From contig NC_133007.1 of assembly GCF_048564905.1 (NCBI RefSeq), positions 16,738,001-16,802,000 of the forward strand: a stretch of DNA of 64,000 bases, given 5' to 3'. The notes beneath the pieces are model-generated. The model was not told the DNA's origin and did no database searches. It saw only the letters and a program-made list of their open reading frames with translations. The stretch is from Vicugna pacos (taxonomy: Eukaryota > Chordata > Mammalia > Artiodactyla > Camelidae). Numbering within the stretch: position 1 is the first letter of the stretch; the number at the start of each line of letters is the position of its first letter. Both the position numbers and the translations under genes were made by a program. Shown here piece after piece: positions 45,860 to 56,779 of the stretch.

Positions 45860-46815
45860 AAGAGTACCTCCAAGCAAATACAAGTGAATATATACTTGAT
45901 CTCAAAATGAGGAAACATTTTCTAAGCATATGAGTAAAAGCAAAAAAAATTGATGACAGTTTCAATTTCTGTATGTCAAAGACACCAAATGAAAAGTAGA
46001 TGACAAAGTGGAAAAATATTTGCAATATATACAATGGGAAAAGGGTGAATATCCCTGGTAGGAAACATGCTGTTAGAAATCACTTAAGAAAGCACATCCA
46101 GAAACAGAAAAAAAGCAAGAGTCATCGCCACACAATCCATTAAATGAGAAACACACATGGTGAAGAAAATGCATGAAAAAAATGTTCACCATGACTAATA
46201 ATCAAAGAAATGTGACATTTAAAATTAGAATCTGTTTTTTGCTTCCCGGGTTTTGATTTTTGTTTGCTTAATTAACACCCAGTGTTGGTGGGAAAACCAT
46301 GAATTAGAGTCTTTCAGAAACCGCTGAGGGTAAATTGGTACCATCTTTCCAGACATTAATTTAGTCCTAAACTTAAAGAGTTTCAAAAATATTGATTCCT
46401 ATTTGTTGCATACTTCCTGTGTTTATTTCTTAAGAAATAATCAGAAGGATAAAAATATCTATGTTCAAGGATGTTTATTGCAACAAATAGTATTTTTATA
46501 ATATTCACAAATCAACAATAACCTATATTTCTACCAATAAGGGGAGTGGCTAAATAATTAAATATAGCAAAAATAGTAAAAAAAAAAATCAGTGGTCCTA
46601 AGTAAAATCAAACAAACAAAACCCCTAAGGTTTCAGGGAAAAAAATGTATTAGAATAAACATTAGAAAAAATAGCAATATATTAACAGTGATTATGTTTG
46701 AGTCCTAGGGTTGTAGGTAATTTTTATTTTCTTTTTCATGTTTGTCTATATTTTCCAACTTGTCTATAATGAACATTTCTACTCCTGTTATCAGAGAAGT
46801 TATATAGAATATAAA
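45860..46815 (+). mobile_element. Old L1M ORF2 end and 3' region
   Basis: Sense-strand L1M text over about 950 bp: 'caaagacaccaaatgaaaag', 'ccatgactaataatcaaaga', 'acccagtgttggtgggaaaa', 'ggtaaattggtaccatcttt', 'atgttcaaggatgtttattg' and 'ttctttttcatgtttgtcta'. It is strongly diverged and all frames are broken. Confidence 0.8.
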
Positions 46816-46819
46816 AATG

Positions 46820-49600
46820 ACTTCCCCCTACTTTTGAACTGAGAAATCAAATTCATCCTAACATCACCAAAGGACCCAAAAGAGCAGGTCTGCCGCGGGA
46901 GAAGCAAAGAGCGCTGCTTAGGACCAGCTAAGGCTGAGTTGTTCATTAAGCATCCATGTAGATGTTCGAGTCCGGATTTCAGGGAGAGCTGGGGCTGCAG
47001 ATATAAATGTTGGAGTCAACAGCATATGGATCGTATTTTAAAGCCCTGAGAATGAATGATGAGATCACAAAAGGAGTGAGTTTAGGAAGATTAGAGAAGA
47101 GGTTCACGGCCTGACCCTCAAGTCCCTCTCTCTCCCTCTCCTTTCAGGCCTAATTCTTGAATAAAGGGGTGGAGGGGGGGTGGGCATGCATTGTTCTTGA
47201 GAATAAAATCATGTTTGGATAAAAAAAAAATCCCAGATTAAAAAAATGCTGATTCAACGCTTGTGACCAGCTTAATAAGCATGTAAGTGTATCAGTATCA
47301 ACAGTAGCCACTTAAGCCCACTGGGAAGTAATCCAGTGCTGGAGGCCAGGCCTCGACCTGACTCTTTTTCTCCAATGAATCCCCCTGATTGAACGTGCAA
47401 CTGGATCTTACAACAGAAAATCAAATGACTCCATTTTCCAATTAAACTGATTAGTTCTGTGAACCTTTGGTTTGGAGCCAACACATTTGGACTATTTAAA
47501 TGGGCTCAGTCCTGCCAATGTATAAATCTTGCTTGGCAAACTTTTTTTTTTGAAAGGATTTATTTTAAAACCAGATCACATCTTTTCAGTTTTAGCAACT
47601 CCTGTTTTTGAGTGCAGTTTGCTTTTTTCTGTGCTTGGGAGCATAGCTTCCTTCCACTGCTTGGAAGGAAAGAGAATATTTTATTTTTCAATCCCCTTCC
47701 TTCACAATGGGCCAGCTAGGTGGAGGATCTGTCTAGCAGAGGGCAACAGAGGTATTAGCCGCTGTAGATTTGTCGGTTACAATTTAGCAGAAGGCAGTGG
47801 AGGAGGGACGAGAAAAGGGTGGTTCCCTAGCCTCAGTTTCTCCTGCTTGGGACCCAGGCGGCGAGGGTGGGAAGATCGCCCCTTCCCGGGTGAGAGCTCA
47901 GTGGAGTGGGCTCACGGTGTAAGTCACTGAACTTAATTGAAGGAAGGCAGCTCTAAAACAGTCCTGCTGGGTGACTAGGAGGCTGACTTGGAGGAGTCTT
48001 TGCATCAAACTGATTGATAGTCTCTCCGTGTCTCGGAGAGGTGTTTTGGCTTCGTGTCAGAGCTCCCATCAGACGAGCCTGTGCTATGAGAGGTTTGAAA
48101 AATGGTTCGGATGAAAAAATTGACTCTGTTCAATAATAAATTATAATGATGCTTTGTATTTATAGAGCATCCTTCAACTGAGGGAGCTCTAAGTTCTTTA
48201 TGGATATTAACTCACCTTTCTCACAATAGAGAAAAGATAATTTTGTCAATTCAGTATTTTTTTTTCTTTTACTGAGGGAGGAGGTTAGCTATTACAGGGA
48301 TGTTTTCTTCTATTAATTTAGAGGCAATAAATCTTCCTTTCCTTTTTTTTTCTCTAGAAATCTTTTCTTATTGGATAGCACATAAAAAATTAAAAATGAA
48401 TAGAGATGCCTAAAATGTGTGTGTATATGCATTTATATGTCTATGTGGGTGTAGTATCTATATAAATATTTAATTTTTATGGTTTAAGCCTTCTCCCTCA
48501 GTTTTCATGGGCTAGAATTTATTAGCTACTGAACAGTGGGGCTTTTATTATTTGCTTTTGCACCTAAATGATTTAAAAGTCAATTATGAATTGGCTACGG
48601 GGATTGGAGAACTGTGCCATGTAATATGGCCCCGCAATTTCGATTTGTCTGGCATGAGGAAGTGTCCGGGGGGGAAACAGCCCACAGACGTAACATACAG
48701 ATATTAAACTGACCAGACAGAGGCCTTAGGTCACTGAGATGTAGCAGCTCTGCTGGGTTTCATCTGGCTAGGTTAGGAGGTGGGGGCAGAGGGTGCTGGG
48801 GAGGGTGTACAGACAGACAGACACATAAATCTAAGGGTAAAGCAGAACCCCAGGACTGGCCAAAACAATGACTGAAAATAGGCAAGCCCAAGGAGAGGCT
48901 GGTCACAACAACCAGCCCCCAACGTGTAGATCTGGGCTCTACACCCCCAGCGACAATTAAAGCAAGCGCCAACTGGCTCCAGGGTCCCCGGGGAGGAAAT
49001 GTAAACATTTACCGCATTTCCTATTTATCTGCAAAGAACTGACTTCTGAGTCACGAAGGCAAGGCGGAGAAGCAGGTTGCAAGGCAGTAATGACCTAATG
49101 CAACAATTTGTCGAACGGAAAATTCCCCTATGGGGTTCCTGTCCTTTGAACATTCCAAATGGGAGATGGGAGTTTGCAGGTGGCAAAGCGAGGTGTGGAA
49201 AACAGCAAGGTATGATTCGTGCGCTGGGTCTTCCACTGGGGACTTTATGACTTTGTGTTTACATGAAGGGACGCTGAAACTCAGATTCTGTCCACCTCGG
49301 AATCAGCCAGGAGCAAAACGGCAAAATTTTGTTAACAAGCTTGGAGTCCACAGTAAATTTTAAAAAGCAAGTGTGCGACACAATGAGCACTCATCATAAA
49401 TCTTCAGTTGCCTCTGGGTTCTGGCCTGGACGCTGAAAAGGAGTCAGTACTTTGGAACGAGAGCCAGGCCTTCTGATGCCTTTGTATTTTAACTAACTAA
49501 TCAAGGTGCTCCAGCCTTTTTTCTGCTCACGCTCCCCGGTTATTGATCACTTGACTTAACAGTCCTCACTCTTGAACATTGAAATTGCTGCTCGGAATAC
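46820..49600. other. Repeat-poor intron block
   Basis: About 2.8 kb with almost no recognised repeat, AT-rich in 48100-48620 and moderately GC-rich in 48640-49050. The 133-codon plus frame at 47529-47930 has no recognisable domain. Low repeat density for this length makes it a candidate for conserved non-coding DNA. Confidence 0.45.
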
Positions 49601-49603
49601 ATT

Positions 49604-49653
49604 GTATACACACACACGTATAATATGTATAAGCATATACATATGTGCCCATA

Positions 49654-49693
<40 letters not shown>

Positions 49694-49710
49694 ATGTATA
49701 CATACACATG
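49604..49710. repeat. Compound AC/TG/TATG microsatellite with inverted symmetry
   Basis: A short AC run (49608-49616) and, about 40 bp on, a TG run (49657-49674) then TATG units and TATACATACACATG. The AC and TG arms can pair, giving cruciform potential. Confidence 0.85.
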
Positions 49711-50059
49711 TTTTTCCTCATAAATGAAACTGAATTAAACTTTATTTTCAGTAACTGGGATTGAAAAGGCAGGGCAGGGGAATAATTATTCTGTAGGTTA
49801 TCTCTAAATGAAAATTTCTCAAAAAACATTAGTTCCAAATTCTAACATTAAAACAAAAAATTTAAAGGGGTACAACAGAACGATGGGCTGAAATTTAATA
49901 CACAAAAACCACGTAGCACCTTGAGTCAGTCCAAAGACAAACTGATTTTTTTTCCCCTAAAGGAGGTCACAGTTAACCTGGCAAGTGGTCAGAAAATCGT
50001 GAAGAAGGGTTTTTTTTGTTGTTGGTTTATTTGTTTGATTTGAGGTTCTCTAAGCGCCA

Positions 50060-50075
50060 TGATTGGTACCAATCA
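50060..50075. promoter_or_regulatory. Perfect palindrome of two inverted CCAAT boxes
   Basis: TGATTGGTACCAATCA reads the same on both strands and holds ATTGG and CCAAT as mirror halves. CCAAT boxes are bound by NF-Y. One 16-bp palindrome is expected by chance in a window this long, so function is only a possibility. Confidence 0.3.
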
Positions 50076-50540
50076 CGAGATCTGTGCTGAGCTGCAAACC
50101 CCAAAGCTGCAACCGGAGCCCCCAGTGAAGTTAATTAAGTTTGAGTCTTGGGCTGGTTGATGTCAGAATAAATCTAATGTGTTGTCAGCAGGCTAAACTA
50201 GAAGTGCAGAGATCCAAAGAGGAATTTCTATGCAGTAAATATCACTTAAATTCCACTCAAAGTTGGAGCTGGTGTCAAAGTCCAAAAAAGCAATATTCCC
50301 TGGCAACTGCTGTCAGGAGTGTGTTTGTGCCTGGCTATGTATCATCTGAACACTCAAATTAGCAGAGAAGAAGGATAGTGAGTTAATATCACCCAGCTGA
50401 CTGCTCACAGAACTGCTTTAACTGTAGCCAGAGAAATATGGAGAGAACACGACCAGTCATCAATGACCTCCAAAGGACTAGATGCTCAGAATTTTCTGGC
50501 AGGCTGGGCTAGATAAATAATTCCTGCTGTGAAAAATAAA

Positions 50541-50583
50541 TTCCCTGAAATATTTCAGGGAAACCAATGCTACCGCTTCCTGG
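50541..50583. promoter_or_regulatory. Paired STAT-type (GAS) palindrome with CCAAT and ETS motifs
   Basis: A perfect 22-bp palindrome (50541-50562) consists of TTCCCTGAA, a four-base AT spacer, and TTCAGGGAA. Both halves fit the STAT consensus TTC-N3-GAA. CCAAT follows at 50564-50568 and an ETS core (GCTTCCTGG) at 50575-50583. STAT5 can bind paired GAS sites as a tetramer in T cells, and ETS factors drive CD247. Use as an intronic enhancer is inference. Confidence 0.4.
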
Positions 50584-50796
50584 CTACTCAGCTAGAACGA
50601 GATGGAGAAAGGCTACAGATGAAGAGGAAAGGAAGGTGGGGAAATCTACCTACTGGTAGATTTCTACCTCATTGCTCTCTGGTTTATGAGGGGCTGGTGA
50701 GCCCAGTGATGTTGGCATGGTGAGTGGGAATGGGAGTTCTTCCAAGAACTCTGTATGTGAGGCTTGTGAACATATTCTCTCTCTGGACAGGTCTTT

Positions 50797-51010
50797 GGAA
50801 GGGAAGGAAGGAGACTGGGAAGGATGGAAGGAAGGAAGGAAAGAAGGAAGGAAGTAAGGAAGGAAAGGGATATATGGAAAGGGAGATTGAAGATGGGAGA
50901 CAGGAGAGAAAAGAGGAAGGCAAGAGACAGTGATATCAACTAAAAAATGAAATAAACAAAAGAGAGGAAAAATGGAAGAGAAGGATAGAGAGAGGAAAAA
51001 GAGAGAGGGA
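50797..51010 (+). repeat. Polypurine tract with GGAA repeats
   Basis: About 200 bp of nearly pure A/G with GGAA/GGAAA units in the first 80 bp. Such tracts can form triplex DNA. The open minus frames across it encode Ser/Pro/Phe/Leu-rich low-complexity protein and are not genes. Confidence 0.85.
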
Positions 51011-52784
51011 TTAATACTATGTAGCTCTAAATTATTAGGGATCTTCTTTTAAAAAAAAAGAACATACACTGCAGATAAATATTGCAATCTTGGAACTTTT
51101 TCAGTAACTGTATTTCTTATTCTTTCTCTTGCTTTTTTTTTTTTACATTAATTTAGAATGTTTGCTTTTAAGACAGAGACAATTGAAGTTTCAGGTTAGC
51201 GCTGTCACCCTCCATTTCCAGGTGTTTTAGAGCTAGAAAAACTACAGGCACAATTCTTCCCTTTCGTTTCCATCTTCCTTCACTGTCCTGGCTTCCAGTT
51301 TGCCCAGCTTTCTGCTTTCAGAAAATGAAAGAGCTGGGGGTGGGTACTGAGAAAATTAGCTTTGGGGAGTTCAAGGTATTTGGGTCCCTAACTGCTTCTG
51401 AAGCCCAAGCCTGAAGCCCACACCCTTGCCCAAAGCAGGAGGCAGCCCGTCTGGAGCCTGAGAGTGCCTTCTCCCACGGACTCTTTCTGAGTCATTCTTG
51501 GGGAAAGCCCATCCCGAGAGAGATTCAGCTCTGGAACTAAATTCCTCTTCCCCTAAAGAAAAACAGGGGTGTTTAGGAACCCCCAAGCCCCACGCAGCAA
51601 GGAGGCAGCCTCTGTATCTGGAGCTAAGTGTTTGTAAAAAGCCAGCTCCAAGCACAGGCTGGGGAAAGAAATCAGCTGCCTTCTACACAGCACAGATAGG
51701 GGATGCCAAAAAACTGCAGCTCCATCCTGTGTACTTGCAATCCTGGGGTGATTTTGTTCAAGGAGACCAGCATCTGCTTGGGGACAAGGGGGATTATAAC
51801 CTTATTATTTACATTTATAAATTAAGCTTCTCAAAAGAAGGGAACTTGAAAATATTTTTATTATTGCCCAGTGTAAAGACAATTGCTACCGGCTCCAAAC
51901 AGCACATTCTGGGAGAAAGTCAATGCAGCACAAAACACATGACATGGTCGACTACAGGGGTTTCTTTTTGAGGCAGTTATAAAAGGTGTATGTCTTATTA
52001 GCCCCCAGGATTTCTGGGGGTGTTTTGTTATCTCATGGAATGAGGCCACCTCCAGGGCTATGTGCTTCTTAAGTCAGGAAACAAAACATTAAACACAGAC
52101 CAACCAACCAGCATTTTCTCCTTCACCATTTCTCTAACCATCCTCCTTTAAGTCTGTAGGACATAATATCCCCAGAAAGAGAAACTTCTTTAGTGGAAAT
52201 GAATCACTGGTTTTAATTAAGGCAATAGAGTGACATTCTCCTTAATTTAATAATTTTAGGAAATAAATTTATGGAGAGTCAGATCAAATTCCAACCACTC
52301 ATTTCAATGGGGTCTGCTTTTATTTAAGTTTAAAAGTCTGATGTTGTTCCAAAAAATAAGGACTCTTTGAACTTGATGTGCAACTAATAAATTAGCACAA
52401 TTTCAAGTTCCCACTAAACTGGAGGCTGAAATGCAGGATTAAGAGAAAAAAAGATTTAAGCTACAAACCTAGATTCTAAATACCCCAGCAGATTATCTCC
52501 ACGAAACTGACTTTGATTTTTTTGTGAGTAAGTGTATGGATGTTCCCCTCCCTTTCCCTCTTCTCCTTTAAAATAAAAAATAAATGATGACTTTTTCAGG
52601 TCTTTGCTTCCAGATATGAAGGGCTTTGGCCATTTGAAGTCAGATGGGAGGCAGGAATGAGCACTACTAATTGGGTGCGTCCCGGCGTGCTAATACAAAG
52701 ATAGCCAGTGTGACTGCGGGTTTCTGAGTTTGCCGTCTGTACCTGGCCTGTCTGGGGATTAAGAAAGGCTTGCTAGCCCCGGGT

Positions 52785-54120
52785 CATAAGTTACATTGCA
52801 GACTTGATTGCAATTCCCTGGATGATTCCTACACCAGAGCGGACAGTGTGACCTCTATGCTAACCAGCCCAGGGTGGCTCAAACTCAGCGGTCACACAGA
52901 AAAACCACACACAGAAGCTAGGAAGGATTGCCAAGATGGCCGGGTGACTACCTATCCTCCAGAGAGAGCTGGATCAAGCCAAAGGAGCATCCTCAAATCC
53001 TTCGGGACAGGGCTGCCAGGCAACATGTCATCCAAGTCTCTCTGAGGTGGGGCAGGGGATGGGTGACAGAGAAATAAAAGGGTGATAGGCAAGGATCGGG
53101 AGTGGGGGCGGGGGGTGCAGGGAGGAGTCCACTGAGAGAATAACCAGAGGAAAGAGGTGTATCAGGCTGGAGACGGAATGACGCAGGAGAGGGAAAGCAG
53201 GAGGAGGGCTGGAAGGGCTTCAGCCCGGCAAGCAGGGAGGGCAGACATTTCCAGGGGTGAGTGATTCGGTCTGGCTGTCTTCTACTTGCTGGTCACACGC
53301 TTCTGATGGAGAGAACCTAGGCTGTGAAGTGGCCCAGGTGCCTCTTCTCTGGAACGGGGTCTGGCGTGGGGGTTCCCCTCTGAAAAGCCCATCAAATCTC
53401 TTCCAGCGGGGGCTTGACCCCGGCCTAAAGGAGTATTTCACCTCCTTTCTTGGTTTAGACGCTTCTGAGAGGCAGGGCGTGCTCCCTCCCATGGGCTCCT
53501 GTGTGTGTAGGGCACTCATCTACCCACACAGACACTCCCAGGTCCTGATCTCGGATGCACCGTCTGTGTGTTTGGATACACCGTTCTATCCAGCATTCCC
53601 ACCCATCGCTAAAGTTTTGTTCTCTAAGCCACACTGATCTGGCTGCATGGCCAGACTCAGTGCCTGGCACACTGACAGGCCTCTCCTGTGAACTGTATTT
53701 TGGGAGGGGTACCATGAACAGTGGCCCATGACCCCAGAGCAACCCCAAGCCCCAGCCTGGTCCTTGTCCTGGGATGTGAAAGAGGGGCATCAAGCCCCAA
53801 GTAGGACGAGGAGACAGATGTGCCCCCATCTGCCTCCTGGGCTTGAAGAGAGCCAGGCCGGGAGAGGACCTGGGCTCGGCACTGACCAGCCTGTGACGGC
53901 AGCCAGGTCCCGTGTACCACGCTAAATGCCCCGCTTCCTTTCTGCGGGCTTACTCTGTGGATTGGTTGGAACCAACCTTTAACTCCAGCATCCCATCAGC
54001 TACCTCGCTCCTGTTGGTGTGTGTGTGTGAAGAAAGCAGAGTAATTTAGACATTCATCATCTTAAAGGCAACTGAGGAGTGGGCGCACAGCAATGGGGAG
54101 GAGGTTAATACAAAACGTCA
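52785..54120. other. Unassigned intron stretch
   Basis: GC-moderate, with many frames open on both strands in 53220-53925. No domain or repeat recognised. Confidence 0.35.
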
Positions 54121-54124
54121 AAAC

Positions 54125-54336
54125 TGTATTTTACTACTTTTCTCCTCTTTCAAAATTTTACATTCTTATATAATATATTGTAGAACTTGGAAAATAGGGA
54201 AAGGCATAAAAAAGATTGAAATCTCATAATTTTGCAAACCAGAGATGAAACCACTGTTAACATTTTGCTGTATTTTCTTTCGTTTGCTTTTCTTAAGTGC
54301 TATCTGCATCTCTGTCTATGTGCATAAATCTAGATT
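54125..54336 (-). mobile_element. Old L1M 3'-region relic
   Basis: 'atttactacttttctcctct'-like start, then 'ttgtagaacttggaaaatag', 'gagatgaaaccactgttaac' and 'attttgctgtattttctttc' on the reverse strand. It borders a camelid SINE. Confidence 0.55.
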
Positions 54337-54351
54337 TAGAATCAAATAGAT

Positions 54352-54448
54352 TTTGCTTTTTTTTTTAATAATGGGGGTACTGAGGATAGAACCCAGGACC
54401 TCCTGCATACTAGTGTGCGCTCTACCACTGAACTGCTATCCTCTCCAC
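54352..54448 (-). repeat. Camelid SINE with recognisable target-site duplication
   Basis: Reverse-strand copy: T run, 'gggggtactgaggatagaac', 'ccaggacctcctgcatacta' and 'ctctaccactgaactgctat'. The duplication tagaatcaaat stands at 54337 and 54449. Confidence 0.9.
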
Positions 54449-54750
54449 TAGAATCAAATTGGATGACCCGAGGGTGCTGCAGGTGTCCCACACAGGCTCT
54501 GGTAGCAGAACTCACTGATCCCTGGGGGTTCTGGTGAGATGTCCTGCGGACCCAAAATGTGGGGTAACTGAGAGAGCAAGAGAGAAAGTGACATGCTCAG
54601 GCTCCCCATACCGCCCCTCCCCCGCCGCCACCCACACCCTCACCTGAGAAGGGGGAGAGCCGAGGTGGGTTTGGAAGCCGCAGGGTGAACTCCCTCCCAT
54701 GGGAGAGAGGTAGCAGCCCAGCAGGCTGGCTCTCAGCCAAACGGTCGCCC

Positions 54751-54805
54751 ACATCCCCAGCACGTCCCCAGCGCGTCCCCAGCACGTCCCCAGCACGTCC
54801 CCAGC
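54751..54805 (+). repeat. 11-bp minisatellite
   Basis: Five tandem units of the pattern rcgtccccagc (acgtccccagc, gcgtccccagc), the first with an a for g. CpG-containing. Long frames on both strands across it (54512-55143) have low-complexity repeats and no domain. Confidence 0.9.
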
Positions 54806-54809
54806 GCGG

Positions 54810-55390
54810 CAGCTGCAGGGGCGGCAGGCTTTGTGGGGCCTTTGATCCATGTGAACGAAGTACGTCACAGGCGAGTGCTCGCGGGGCGTGGGCTGGGCAC
54901 ACCGAGGGTTGCCAAACTGACAAACACACCCCTCCAGGAAAGCCTTCCAGCCCTGGCTGTGCTTCGATCCAGCCAGCAGCCCCCTCTTCTCACAGACCAC
55001 GAGCATCGGAGGCTTGGGGATGCAAGGGCGCCCTCCCAGCCCCTCATCCCGGGTATTCCCGGCTCAGACCTGGCACCGACTCACAAGAGCTCAGAAATAA
55101 CCCCTCCCCACTCCCAGCACTAGTCAGCAGCACCGTGATGTGAGAAGCCAGGCCTTCCTTGCACCTTGCTGCTCACGGGAGCAGATTTTTGTTAGGCTCA
55201 CTTACATTGCTTTTAGACATCTGAGACATAAAGCTCTTAATCTTGTTCCTTCTTGTTAAACTTTTGGGGATTATGGAGACAGAGTTGTAAACACAGGAAT
55301 GAGGGAGGCAGCTCACTCTGGGCTCAGCTCCAGAGCAAGGGTCCGGGGTGAATCCCAGCAGACTTTATCATTTAGTCATGTCAGAGCCTT
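54810..55390. other. Unassigned GC-rich stretch
   Basis: GC-rich to about 55150. No gene or repeat recognised. Confidence 0.35.
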
Positions 55391-55394
55391 AGGA

Positions 55395-55520
55395 CTGCCT
55401 GCTTCATGCTGGCACTGTCTAGGAATTGCAGAGTCAAAGAAGAAGAAAATAGATTCCAGACCTTGCGGAGTTTAATGTTTAACAGGGACAGGCCTGTCAG
55501 CAAAGAATTAGTGGAAATGT
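55395..55520 (-). repeat. L2 3'-end relic
   Basis: 'gctggcactgtctaggaatt', 'gaccttgcggagtttaatgt' and 'agggacaggcctgtcagcaa' follow L2 text on the reverse strand. It supplies the N-terminal part of an open frame at 55406-55849, which is therefore not a gene as such. Confidence 0.5.
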
Positions 55521-55693
55521 GTCAAAAACCACAGTGTCTGATGAGTCAGAAATATTACCATAAACTTATTTTTGAACAGAATGTTAGCTACATTTTTGAA
55601 CAATATGCTCAAAGTGATTTTCTTCAACCTCCAGACAACTTACCAGGAAATTCTAAGTTTAAAGCAATGAGTCCAATTGTCCACGTGAAAAAA

Positions 55694-55763
55694 GTACAAG
55701 AAATACACTACAGCGTGTCCAAAAAGCTTGGAAACACAGAAAAAAGTACTGTATTTCTTGTAC
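55694..55763. mobile_element. 70-bp hairpin, mariner-like MITE candidate
   Basis: Left arm 55694-55711 and right arm 55746-55763 pair at 16 of 18 positions. The inner part (gtgtccaa / ttggaaacac) can pair further around a short loop. A TA dinucleotide stands at each end (55695-55696, 55761-55762), as expected for Tc1/mariner targets. The inner text cagcgtgtccaaaaagcttg resembles mariner inverted repeats. MADE1 in primates has the same size and shape and produces miRNAs. Family and miRNA function here are inference. Confidence 0.45.
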
Positions 55764-55854
55764 CTTATGAAAACAGGATTAACAATTGGATTCATTTATT
55801 TTTCTTCTTTAGATTAGACATGACAGTTTATTTTTGTATTTTGTTTTGATTTTG

Positions 55855-56595
55855 TTTGATTTCGTTTTGATTCAATAATACAGAGAAAATCCTGATTTTC
55901 CCACATACACACTTGCAAATATAACCGCTTTTTTCTTTTTCTTTTTGGATCCATTTCTTTAATTAAAAGGCCCTTAACCTGAACAGGTGTCTTGAAGGTT
56001 GAAGGAAAATGTATGGAATGTAGTTTTTGAAAATGTAACTAATATTCTGTTTAACAATAAATTTAACCCACGATTCCTCACTTTTCAGGCCCCCTGTTGA
56101 ATAGCAACAGGAGCCCGTTGAAGGGAGATTAGTTCTGCCTGAAGGAAAGCATTCTTCCTAGAGTTGGTTATCATTTTATGCGCCTGGAAAGACAAGTGCA
56201 AGTTTTGTTAAGCTGAAGAATTTAATGGAGGATGAGCTGACCACAGTCTTACTGGATCCCAGGGGCCGGCCCTCCCAGAAGACTCATCCTTCCTGGGTGA
56301 ACTCGTCCTGTTCTTTGCTCGGGTGTCGGTAGGATACTGAACTGGGTGGTGGTCCTGCCTGGCAGGGCCCCAGCCTGAGTCCAACACAGGGCGGGAGGCC
56401 TGCTCGAAGCCTGAGGCCCACCTGTAAGAAAACGCCCTGCCAGTCTTCCTCCCTCACTGGCTCAGGGGCTGAGACATCCCACCCTGCTTACTCATGCTCG
56501 TACCAGGGCCACGCAGGCAGGGACACCAGGGAACATGGAGGGCACTTTGGGAATCTGACAATTTGTAACACCTGCTTATTAAGAAATCTTCAGTA
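55855..56595. other. Unassigned intron stretch
   Basis: AT-rich to 56080, then GC-moderate. No gene or dated repeat recognised. Confidence 0.35.
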
Positions 56596-56599
56596 GTTT

Positions 56600-56770
56600 T
56601 CTTCCGATGACTAGCTGGAACACTGGATCACAGCTGGAAGGAACCATAGAGATTTTCATACGAAGCCCTTATTTGGGAGGCAAAGGAACCGGGGGTGAAG
56701 TAACTTGCCTAAGGTCACATACTTTGGGTGACTACCTTAGCCCAGGCTGCAATGAAAATGGTCTCTCAGG
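56600..56770 (-). repeat. MIR-like SINE relic
   Basis: 'cacagctggaaggaaccata', 'gtgaagtaacttgcctaagg' and 'tcacatactttgggtgacta' match an old SINE on the reverse strand. It is the same type as the split copy at 12413-12990. Confidence 0.5.
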
Positions 56771-56779
56771 TCTCTTCCA

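Larger units (their letters stand above)
49860..52780. other. Repeat-poor intron block, candidate enhancer region
   Basis: About 2.9 kb with no dated transposon recognised. It contains a 16-bp palindrome of two CCAAT boxes (50060-50075), a 22-bp STAT-type palindrome (50541-50562) and a polypurine tract (50797-51010). The remainder is AT-rich with no coding signal. Confidence 0.45.

Noticed and set aside
50684-50939. Ser/Pro/Leu-rich minus-strand frames
   Set aside because: They are translations of the polypurine tract.
55406-55849. 147-codon plus-strand frame as a novel gene or transposase fragment
   Set aside because: The first part is an L2 relic, the later part crosses the 70-bp hairpin, and no transposase motif or catalytic triad is visible.
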